DNA of 13,472 nt, taken from NCBI GenBank assembly GCA_964432565.1, contig CAYSOA010000049.1, forward strand, positions 1-13,472, read 5' to 3'. Below, one piece after another: positions 1-6,610 of this stretch. The DNA is from CAIOHW01 sp964432565 (GTDB lineage Bacteria; Bdellovibrionota; UBA1018). How positions within the stretch are numbered: position 1 is the stretch's first letter; every line of letters begins with the position of its first letter. Under the pieces are notes generated by a model, which was not told where the DNA came from, searched no databases, and was given only the letters and a program-made list of their open reading frames with translations. The translations under genes and the position numbers were made by a program.

Positions 1-2
1 GA

Positions 3-410
3 CCGAACCCCACCTGGCTCACGTCGGCCGAATCCGAAATCGAACGCTCGGATCGCCTTTGCCCGGGCTGTGCGCGCGCTACCGCACTGAGGCTGGGCAA
101 ACTATTGATCCGGCGTCTGGGGCCACCCCTCTCGAACGAGCTACTCGAGATGATTCCCCTTGCCGAGCGTCCGCTCATCGCAGGCGGCGAGACCGACCGC
201 AGCATCGGACTGCCTGATTTTCTTTCGCACGCCGGCTTTGTCCTCGGGGTTCACGAGCCGGGCCTGCCACCAACGGACCACGAAGAACGGCTGAGACGCG
301 TGGTTCTGGCTTTTTTCAAAGGAACGGTCGAGTCACTGCCCGAGTCGCTGGGCTACCGCGTAAAGGCGGCCCTGCCTGCGGAGATTCGCTATGCAACCCT
401 TGCAGCCTGA
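3..410 (+). CDS. DUF2267-like protein, C-terminal part (5' truncated)
   Basis: The frame is open from the left edge to a TGA at 408-410, giving 135 visible residues with no forced start. A TTG at 105 could be read as a start, but the frame continues upstream in plausible coding sequence, so I treat the gene as running off the window. The visible part has two amphipathic helical halves: one ending in a 'LSNELLEMIPL' stretch, and a final one ending 'ALPAEIRYATLA'. This two-half pattern, with a C-terminal 'LPAEIR' box after 'RRVVLAFF', resembles the DUF2267 family, a small all-helical family of unknown biochemical role. The assignment is from memory of the pattern and is tentative. There is no signal peptide or membrane segment in the visible part. 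The gene converges on nth with only 9 bp between the stop codons. Confidence 0.5.
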   Translation, partial: PNPTWLTSAESEIERSDRLCPGCARATALRLGKLLIRRLGPPLSNELLEMIPLAERPLIAGGETDRSIGLPDFLSHAGFVLGVHEPGLPPTDHEERLRRVVLAFFKGTVESLPESLGYRVKAALPAEIRYATLAA

Positions 411-419
411 GGCGGCCGG

Positions 420-1169
420 CTAGGGCCGTTTCACGCCCAACTTCGGACACAGATCGCTTACGACGCATCCATCACAGGCCGGCTTTCTGGCCTGACAGAC
501 CGCGCGCCCATGGTCGATGAGCAGGTGGTTCGAAATCGTCCAATCCCTTTCGTCGATGATTGCCATCATCTCGAACTCGACCTTCACCGGGTCGTGCTGC
601 TTCGTGAAGCCCAGCCGCCGGGTCAGTCGACCGACGTGGGTATCGACGACGATGGCCGGCAAACCGAAGATGGTGCCCCGAATCACGTTCGCGGTCTTGC
701 GGCCAACACCACGAAGTGCGGTCAGGCTTTCGAGATCGCTCGGCACCTCGCCCGAATGGCGTTCGACCAAAAGCTGCGACGTCGTCTTCAGAGCAATGGC
801 CTTGTTCTTGTAAAAGCCCGTCGACTGAATCAACTTCTCGAGTTCCTGAAGCGTGGCCTTCGACATCGCCTGGGCATCCGGAAATTTCTCGAAGAGCCCA
901 GGCGTGACCAGATTTACCCGCTCATCGGTGCACTGGGCCGAAAGAATCGTCGCCACTAAAAGCTCGAAGGCGCTGTGGTGATTCAGGGCGCAGTGAGCGT
1001 CGGGGTATTCACGCTTGAGACGCACGATCACTTCACGCATGCGTCGGCGCTCGGCTTCGAGCTTTTCTGCCTTCGAAAGCCTGCGTGGACGGCTCAGCTC
1101 ACTGAAGGAGATCCCTTTCGAGCCCGCACTTCCTGCTTTTTCGGACGCACTCACTTTCGGGTCAGCCAT
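420..1169 (-). CDS. nth: Endonuclease III (DNA glycosylase / AP lyase)
   Basis: A base-excision repair enzyme that removes oxidised pyrimidines and cuts the abasic site by beta-elimination. The 249-aa protein carries the family hallmarks. The glycosylase core opens with 'LVATILSAQCTD' (71-82). The helix-hairpin-helix 'LRGVGRKTANV' (152-162) contains the catalytic lysine K158. The catalytic aspartate D176 sits in 'VVDTHVGRL'. The C-terminal [4Fe-4S] site is C225-X6-C232-X2-C235-X5-C241. Residues 1 to about 36 are a polar extension absent from the roughly 211-aa E. coli enzyme. I place the start at the ATG at 1169, not at the in-frame ATG at 1241, because AGGTGGAG lies just upstream of 1169. 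With this start the gene overlaps the 3' end of the upstream PolX gene by 19 bp, so the two are probably co-transcribed and translationally coupled. Confidence 0.95.
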   Translation of the reverse strand: MADPKVSASEKAGSAGSKGISFSELSRPRRLSKAEKLEAERRRMREVIVRLKREYPDAHCALNHHSAFELLVATILSAQCTDERVNLVTPGLFEKFPDAQAMSKATLQELEKLIQSTGFYKNKAIALKTTSQLLVERHSGEVPSDLESLTALRGVGRKTANVIRGTIFGLPAIVVDTHVGRLTRRLGFTKQHDPVKVEFEMMAIIDERDWTISNHLLIDHGRAVCQARKPACDGCVVSDLCPKLGVKRP

Positions 1170-2845
1170 GACTCCACCTGCTTCACTTCCCATGCGTTTA
1201 CCACGAGCGCTTCCGGCAGCAGCGCCTTTTGCGCCATCCACGCACCGTAGAGCGTGTCGTCATATCCGGCGATTTCGTGCGCGTCGGGATTGACCGAGAC
1301 CTTCGTTCCAGAAGCCCGAAGCCGGGGACCGAAACGCCAGTCGATATCCAGCCGCTGAGGATGCGCGTTGAGCTCGATGGCAACATCGTATTTCGCAGCC
1401 TCGCGAATCACGCGCTCGATATCGAGTTCATATCCTTTTCGTCCCAAAAGAAGCCTTCCGGTCAGATGGCCGATGAACCGAGTACGCGGATTCCGAATCG
1501 CCTGAATTATTCGCTCCGTCATCGTGTCTCGGTCCATTTGAAAACGCGAATGAATCGACGCGATCACGAAATCAAATCGCTTCAATACCTCATCGGGATA
1601 ATCCAGCGATCCGTCGGCGAGGATGTCACTCTCGATGCCCCAGAAGATGCGAACCTCCGGATACTTCTCCTGCAGCCTGCGAAGCTCCGTCTCCTGTTCC
1701 TTCAGGGCCTCCTCCTTCAGTCCTTGTGCGTAAAACGCCGACTGGCTGTGATCTGAAACGCCAATATAGCGGTAGCCCCGGTCGCGGGCTGCCACGATCA
1801 TCTCTTCAAGCGTATTCGTGCCGTCGGATCGCGTCGTGTGCAGATGAAACACCCCCTGAATCTGCTCGCGTGTCACGACGTCAGCCAGCGTTCCTGAACG
1901 GGCGAGCGCCACCTCTTCGCCGGTCTCGCGCATCACCGGTTCGATCAGAGGGAGCTTCAGGCTGCGATAAAATGATTCTTCGTTCGGGTCACTCCCGCCG
2001 GGCTCGCTGTCCGAGGCCAGCGGATTACCCAGCGCCTGCCAGTGCTCGGCGGTTGCCGTGGTTCTCGCCAGCTCGAACCCCCAGCGGGCTCGGGAGGCGA
2101 AATGAAGATTCACGGGCACTGCAATACCTGCGGGAAAGGAGGACTGTTTGGCCTCGACCAGCGCGGCAGCCACCTGCTTGAGAAGCGGGGACAGGGGCTG
2201 CCCCTTGGCGTCGAGGCCCCCTGATTCAGCCTCGATCAGCAGATCAATCGAGTCGACCACTTCACGACGGCGACGAATCGCCCCAGTCAGTTCGACGCGT
2301 GACTTCAAGCGCTGGGACAACGCCGAGGCAAGGGCTTCAGACGGACCGAGAACCTGATCCAGGCGCGCCTGTCCAGCGGTCGACTGCAGGAATCGGATAC
2401 TCTCGAGAATCTTCTCCTGCAGCTTCGGGCCGAAGCCCTTGATCTTCAGCAGGCGGTTTTCCTTGCAGGCATATTCGAGTTCGCGAACCGATCGGATCTC
2501 GAATTGTTCGATCAGCACGAGGGCCTTTTTCGGACCAAGACCCGGTATTTGAACAAGCTCAAGCAGGCCCTCTGGCAGGGAACTCTCCAGCTCCTGCCGA
2601 ATCTTCGACTCTCCGGTCAGTAGAAACTCACCCAGAACTTCGGCAATGCCCTTGCCGATGCCATCGAGCTCGGTGAGCGTGCCTGCACGGGCCCGCTTGT
2701 GCAGGTCATCGCGACCCGCCAGCAGCCCCGCCGCCTTTTCAAAAGCTCGCACCTTGAAGACGTTCTCGCCCTTGAGCGACATCAACCGCGCCATTTCTTC
2801 AAGCAAGGCCACCGCCTGAGTGACTGAAGGAATCTCTTTTGCCAT
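1151..2845 (-). CDS. polX: PolX-family protein with degenerate polymerase site and intact PHP phosphoesterase domain
   Basis: The 564-aa protein has the standard bacterial PolX order. First come helix-hairpin-helix segments for DNA binding (about 57-75, 94-114, 132-147). Then comes an X-family nucleotidyltransferase palm (about 180-300), and last a PHP domain (about 328-564). The PHP metal-binding motifs look complete: H334-X-H336, D341, D365-H366, E405, H432, H460 and D521-X-H523. PHP domains of this family act as 3'-5' exonuclease or 3'-end phosphoesterase. The palm is odd: where the family has 'RRG-E-V-G-D-I-D', this protein has 'RRRREVVDSID', putting S199 at the first catalytic aspartate and keeping D201. 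The third catalytic aspartate, in the family's 'VDLR/VDFR' strand, is N246 ('PVNLHF'). The 'GSKEHN' nucleotide-binding motif reads 'ATAEHW'. I therefore infer loss of polymerase activity with PHP activity retained. The start at 2845 has a weak GGGTGGG behind it. The gene is first in an operon with nth. Confidence 0.9.
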   Translation of the reverse strand: MAKEIPSVTQAVALLEEMARLMSLKGENVFKVRAFEKAAGLLAGRDDLHKRARAGTLTELDGIGKGIAEVLGEFLLTGESKIRQELESSLPEGLLELVQIPGLGPKKALVLIEQFEIRSVRELEYACKENRLLKIKGFGPKLQEKILESIRFLQSTAGQARLDQVLGPSEALASALSQRLKSRVELTGAIRRRREVVDSIDLLIEAESGGLDAKGQPLSPLLKQVAAALVEAKQSSFPAGIAVPVNLHFASRARWGFELARTTATAEHWQALGNPLASDSEPGGSDPNEESFYRSLKLPLIEPVMRETGEEVALARSGTLADVVTREQIQGVFHLHTTRSDGTNTLEEMIVAARDRGYRYIGVSDHSQSAFYAQGLKEEALKEQETELRRLQEKYPEVRIFWGIESDILADGSLDYPDEVLKRFDFVIASIHSRFQMDRDTMTERIIQAIRNPRTRFIGHLTGRLLLGRKGYELDIERVIREAAKYDVAIELNAHPQRLDIDWRFGPRLRASGTKVSVNPDAHEIAGYDDTLYGAWMAQKALLPEALVVNAWEVKQVESWLTRK

Positions 2846-3001
2846 GCGCCCACCCTACCATGCTCCGGAGAATCGGGCGCACTTCGCATCGCTGAAGCCC
2901 TCATTACCGCGCGGGTCCTGACGGATTTCTCCCAAGGCTGTCAGCTCCACTCCATGCCCCAAAGTCTGAGCCGAGGTACATCAGCTTCAACACTCATCTC
3001 G

Positions 3002-3009
3002 AAAGGAAG
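3002..3009 (+). promoter_or_regulatory. Ribosome binding site of the 3016 gene
   Basis: AAAGGAAG lies about 6-8 nt before the ATG at 3016 and supports that start. The rest of the 170-bp divergent gap (2846-3015) shows no promoter I would defend. Confidence 0.7.
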
Positions 3010-3015
3010 TATCCC

Positions 3016-3912
3016 ATGATCCTCAAGAACGCTTTTCACGCCGCCATTGTCCTCACACTGACGACCCCGGCTCTGGCTCGGGCGGAAGGTCCCGCCACCC
3101 CTGCGGTCGACTTCGCCAAGGTCAACACCCAGATTCAATCCGTCATCGATCGCACCTTTCAGGCTGACGACGTGCTCGAGGGCATCTCGTTTCAGGTCAA
3201 CCCGAAGACGGCCGACCTCGACCAGCTCAAGCTCGACGTGCGCCTGACCGCCTCGGCAAAGACCTCGCCATGGGCCATGAGCGACAAGACCACCGTCTCG
3301 CTTTCGGCCAAGACCAAGGCTGGAAAAATTCGAGCCGACGGCAAGGTTTCGCTGCTGCTCCAGGCGAAGGCCGGGTTTCAGACCCAGGTCGTGAAGCTGA
3401 TTCAGTTCGTGTCCCAAAAGGCGTCGGCTCGGCTCGAGCAGCCCTCCGATCCCGCCGAGCTTCCAAACCACCAGCGCCTCGTTGCCGTGCTCTCCGACCT
3501 CGAAAAGGCCGGATCCCTGTCAGACATTTATCCGGCACTGGTCGAACTCAAGAAAGTCCTTCTCGACTCCAGCATGGGACAGGAGCGCCGCGAAATCGAA
3601 AAGGTCGAGATCTCTTCAGCAGTCGTCGACGGAAAGACCCAGTCGATTGCCCTTCGTTACCGCGACACGGTCGAGTTTTTTGGCCTTCAATTCCGCAATA
3701 TCGGAGTGACCTTCGATGCCTCGAAGATTCTTGGGGGCATTGACGTGGCCGGCAGGGTGGATGCCCACCAGGTTGAAAAGGCAAAAAGGGAAGTCCGCGA
3801 AGAGCTGCTGAAGATTCAGGATGGAGAAGCCGAAGCCATGCAGGAGCTCGAAGACTCGGTCACCGGCTGGGCAATGATGGCAAAAGAGATGCTGCAGTCA
3901 GCAGCTGAATAA
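3016..3912 (+). CDS. Exported protein of unknown family
   Basis: 298 aa. The N-terminus is a clear Sec signal peptide: a short charged start (K4), a hydrophobic core of about residues 8-19, and a likely cut after 'ALARA' (23/24). This makes it periplasmic or secreted in a Gram-negative cell. There is no lipobox and no further membrane segment. The mature part has no cysteine. Its first half alternates polar and hydrophobic residues ('LKLDVRLTAS', 'DGKVSLLL'), suggesting beta-strands. Helical charged stretches follow, and the C-terminus (about 250-298) is a long Glu/Lys-rich amphipathic helix ending in 'MLQSAAE'. I do not recognise the family. The gene stands alone, divergent from polX and convergent with the lipoprotein gene, with a strong GC hairpin just after its stop codon. 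Confidence 0.85.
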   Translation: MILKNAFHAAIVLTLTTPALARAEGPATPAVDFAKVNTQIQSVIDRTFQADDVLEGISFQVNPKTADLDQLKLDVRLTASAKTSPWAMSDKTTVSLSAKTKAGKIRADGKVSLLLQAKAGFQTQVVKLIQFVSQKASARLEQPSDPAELPNHQRLVAVLSDLEKAGSLSDIYPALVELKKVLLDSSMGQERREIEKVEISSAVVDGKTQSIALRYRDTVEFFGLQFRNIGVTFDASKILGGIDVAGRVDAHQVEKAKREVREELLKIQDGEAEAMQELEDSVTGWAMMAKEMLQSAAE

Positions 3913-3935
3913 CCGGCTCAAGAGAGATCCTTGCG

Positions 3936-3964
3936 GCCCGCCCTCCCCCCGGGGAGAGGCGGGC
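3936..3964. terminator. GC-rich hairpin between convergent genes (possible bidirectional terminator)
   Basis: GCCCGCC (3936-3942) pairs with GGCGGGC (3958-3964). Inside it CTCCCC (3943-3948) pairs with GGGGAG (3951-3956), with one bulged A at 3957. GCG at 3933-3935 can also pair with CGC at 3968-3970. The hairpin sits between the stop of the 3016 gene and the stop of the convergent lipoprotein gene at 3971. No T-run follows on either strand, so it is not a canonical intrinsic terminator. It may instead act as an RNA 3'-end stabiliser or roadblock. Confidence 0.5.
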
Positions 3965-3970
3965 TTCCGC

Positions 3971-4765
3971 CTAAATACACCGTAACAGCGTGGTGGCCGT
4001 TCCGGCTCCGATGAAATGATTGGGACTGCGGCAGCTGCAGTGCTGTGTTCGCAGATCCGCCCCCAGGTAGCTTGATCCGAGCTGCCCTCCACCGGGACAC
4101 CAGCAACCTCCGCCAATGGCATTCCGATCGGCCGCACAGGACTTCGAATTCGAGGCAGAGGCCGCCGCGGCTACCGAAAAAAACTGCTGAGAGCGATCAA
4201 CCGTGGGAAGCCCCTCGATACAAACCCCGGAATATCGACCGGGTTCGGAGGGTCGCCACGCACAGCGAAATCGAAAATCCGAAACCGTAAGAACTCCCGC
4301 AGCTCCGATCATGCCGTCCAGACTCCTGCCGCAATTTCCAGAGACTGAAGTTGCCTCGCCCACGACGCAGGAATTGTCGGCATCGACATCCATGGTCCCT
4401 GCCAGATGAATCGGTTCAAAAGAGCGGGACAGTGAAGGGCTCGACGAGCAAAGGATGACGGTCTGATGCCCGATGCCCGTTTCGGGCGCATCGGTACAGG
4501 CGCACTGCCAGCCCTCGCCGACTCGCTCACTCGAGCTGAGGACGGCAAAACGTCCGTCACAGCGGCAGCCGCCCGAGATCAGCACCTCACCCGCTGCACA
4601 GCGGGCTTCGATCAGCATGCCTGAATCAACGAACACCTCCCGACGTCGAATCAGGGTGATTCCATCCGGACGGCTCACCGATCCCTCAATGGGGCTTGCC
4701 CCTCCACCCGACGAGCAGGCTGCAAACAGCAGGCTGAGAACACCCAACAGAGATCGCACGATCAT
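3971..4765 (-). CDS. Cysteine-rich lipoprotein with three repeated modules
   Basis: 264 aa. The signal sequence ends in a lipobox-like 'LLFAAC' with C17 as the predicted lipidated residue, followed by a Ser/Gly linker. Phe at -3 is less usual, but the context is convincing. The mature part holds sixteen cysteines in three modules. Module 1 is C56, C67-X-C69, C88-X-C90, C106. Module 3 is C210, C221-X-C223, C243-X-C245, C263, with almost the same spacing. Module 2 (C133, C145, C168, C182) lacks the second cysteine of each CXC pair. Each module carries an 'SGGC', 'SGNC' or 'GGGC' turn. I infer disulfide-bonded surface or periplasmic repeats; no function can be assigned. The gene is last in an operon: the ABC-F stop codon is 3 bp upstream, and TGAGGA spanning that stop serves as ribosome binding site. 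Confidence 0.85.
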   Translation of the reverse strand: MIVRSLLGVLSLLFAACSSGGGASPIEGSVSRPDGITLIRRREVFVDSGMLIEARCAAGEVLISGGCRCDGRFAVLSSSERVGEGWQCACTDAPETGIGHQTVILCSSSPSLSRSFEPIHLAGTMDVDADNSCVVGEATSVSGNCGRSLDGMIGAAGVLTVSDFRFRCAWRPSEPGRYSGVCIEGLPTVDRSQQFFSVAAAASASNSKSCAADRNAIGGGCWCPGGGQLGSSYLGADLRTQHCSCRSPNHFIGAGTATTLLRCI

Positions 4766-4768
4766 TCC

Positions 4769-6610
4769 TCAAAGTGCCGCAATTTCGGCCAGAACCTTCT
4801 CGCGCTCGTCAGCAGACTCCATCCAGGTCGCCTCTGCCGCATCGACCTCACGCTGGAGCTGGGCCATTTCGTCAATCAGCCCCGAGGATGCATCGATTCC
4901 GGACGCCAGCCGCTCATTGAGTTCGGCGATCCGACCATGGTTTTTCGACACCAGTAATTCGCTCTGCGCAATCTTCTGCTCCAGCTGCCGCAGACGTCGA
5001 TCGAGCGCCTTCTTTTCTTCTTTGTAGTTGGGCTTGGAGTTGGGCTTGTGGCCGGCAGCGGTCGAATCCGAAGAGACCTCTCGCTTCGCAGAGGGCGCAG
5101 CCACGCCGTCGCGGCTCAGGGTCGCAAACCCCCCTTTTTCGACGCTCCAGACGTACTCGTCGTAAGTGCCGGGATAGGTGGCGGCAGATCCCTGGCTGAC
5201 CTCAAGGATCTTCGTGCCAATGCGGCGAATGAAAGAACGGTCATGGCTGACGACCACAATGGCTCCCTCATACTGTTCGAGGGCCTGGGCCAGCGATTCG
5301 ACCGTATCGAAATCGAGATGGTTCGTCGGCTCATCCAGAAGCAGGCAGGAGGCCTTCTGCAGCAGGACCTGACCCAGGGCGACACGCGACTTCTCTCCAC
5401 CCGAGAGCACTCGAATGGGTTTGTGTACGTCATCTCCCGAAAAGAGCAGCGTTCCGGCAAGGTCGAGCACCTGCTGCGGCAGGACGGCAGGATGCGCCTT
5501 CTGCTGGAGGGCGCGAAGCACCGTGTGCTCGGGATTCAGCTCTTCTGCGACATGCTGGGCGAAAAAGGCGAAGGTCGCTTCGTATCCGGGCTCGATGGTC
5601 CCGCGGAGGGGCTCAAGCCTCCCGGCAAGGGTCTTCAGCAGCGTGCTTTTTCCAGCGCCGTTCAGGCCGACGACGGCAACGTGTTCTCCACCCATCAGCC
5701 GCAGGTCGAGACCTCCCAGAACCTTGCGCTCGGGGTACCCGAGATCGGCGCCCTTCACTTCGAGTACGAGCTTTCCTGTTCGGGCGGGTGCCGGAATACG
5801 AAAACGCGCCCGGGTCGGCAGCGCTTTTACTTCAATCGTCTCCATTCGATCGAGCGACTTCAATCGCGACTGGGCCTGCTTGGCCTTCGTTGCCTTTGCA
5901 CCGAAGCGGGCCACGAAATCGAGGACCTCCCTGCGCCGCTGCTCGACGGACATCGCACGCGCCTCGAGCTGCTGTCGAAGCAGCTCCTTCTGTTCGAAGT
6001 AGTCGTCGATATTGCCGTTGTACTTGGTGATCGATCCGGCCTCGACCTCGACGATGTGGTCGGTCGTACGGCGCAGAAACTCGCGGTCATGCGAGATCAA
6101 AAGAAACGCACCACTGAAGCCCTGAAGGAACTTCTCGAGCACCAGCAGCGTCTCGAGATCGAGGTAGTTCGTGGGCTCGTCCAGCAGCATCAGGTTGGGC
6201 TGCTGCCCCAGCATCTTGAGCAGCTTCGCCCGCATGCGATAGCCGCCACTGAACGACTGGATCGGCCGGGCATAGTGATCATCCGACAAACCGAGGCCTC
6301 GCCCGAGCGTCTTGAGCTCCCAGATGGGAAGCGTCGCCCCCGACGAGATGAACTCTTCGATCGTCTCGTCGGTCCGCCAGTTGTCGTGCTGTGAAAGGTA
6401 GCCGAGCCGCAGCCCACGCGAGCGGGTAATGCTGCCCGAGTCGAGCTGCTCCTCGCCAATCAGCGACTTGAAGAGCGTGGTCTTGCCCGCCCCATTCGGA
6501 CCAATGACGCCGACATGCTCGCCCTCATTGATCGAAAAAGAGGCCTCGTCAAAGAGGACCTTTGAACCGTACGCTTTTGAACCCTGCTGAAGCTGGATCA
6601 GGTTTTCCAT
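4769..6610 (-). CDS. ABC-F family ATPase (ribosome-associated)
   Basis: 613 aa with two ABC cassettes and no membrane segment, the ABC-F layout; members act on the ribosome as translation factors rather than transporters. Cassette 1 has Walker A 'GPNGAGKTT' (37-45), signature 'SFSGGYRMR' (119-127), Walker B 'LMLLDEPTN' (140-148) and the H174 switch. Cassette 2 has Walker A 'GLNGAGKST' (315-323), signature 'LSGGEKSRV' (402-410), Walker B 'LLLDEPTN' (423-430) and H456. Between them (about 205-262) lies the basic helical linker, Lys/Arg-rich around 'FGAKATKAKQAQSRL', that in this family reaches toward the tRNA sites. Residues about 528-613 form a charged coiled coil, as in Uup and YheS, after a low-complexity stretch (about 500-527). 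I cannot decide between the Uup, YheS and other subfamilies, so no symbol is given. The start overlaps the helicase stop upstream by 13 bp and has a poor ribosome binding site, suggesting translational coupling. Confidence 0.93.
   Translation of the reverse strand: MENLIQLQQGSKAYGSKVLFDEASFSINEGEHVGVIGPNGAGKTTLFKSLIGEEQLDSGSITRSRGLRLGYLSQHDNWRTDETIEEFISSGATLPIWELKTLGRGLGLSDDHYARPIQSFSGGYRMRAKLLKMLGQQPNLMLLDEPTNYLDLETLLVLEKFLQGFSGAFLLISHDREFLRRTTDHIVEVEAGSITKYNGNIDDYFEQKELLRQQLEARAMSVEQRRREVLDFVARFGAKATKAKQAQSRLKSLDRMETIEVKALPTRARFRIPAPARTGKLVLEVKGADLGYPERKVLGGLDLRLMGGEHVAVVGLNGAGKSTLLKTLAGRLEPLRGTIEPGYEATFAFFAQHVAEELNPEHTVLRALQQKAHPAVLPQQVLDLAGTLLFSGDDVHKPIRVLSGGEKSRVALGQVLLQKASCLLLDEPTNHLDFDTVESLAQALEQYEGAIVVVSHDRSFIRRIGTKILEVSQGSAATYPGTYDEYVWSVEKGGFATLSRDGVAAPSAKREVSSDSTAAGHKPNSKPNYKEEKKALDRRLRQLEQKIAQSELLVSKNHGRIAELNERLASGIDASSGLIDEMAQLQREVDAAEATWMESADEREKVLAEIAAL

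Noticed and set aside
1170..1241. A longer nth reading from an ATG at 1241
   Set aside because: It would deepen the overlap with polX to 91 bp and has no better ribosome binding site; AGGTGGAG points to 1169.
2941..3471. A 176-codon minus-strand frame opposite the 3016 gene
   Set aside because: The plus strand has a good ribosome binding site and a signal peptide, while the minus frame is a low-complexity shadow.
5048..6394. A 448-codon open frame on the plus strand opposite the ABC-F gene
   Set aside because: The minus strand encodes an unmistakable ABC-F protein throughout. Long antisense frames are expected in GC-rich coding DNA, and this translation shows no domain or proper start.
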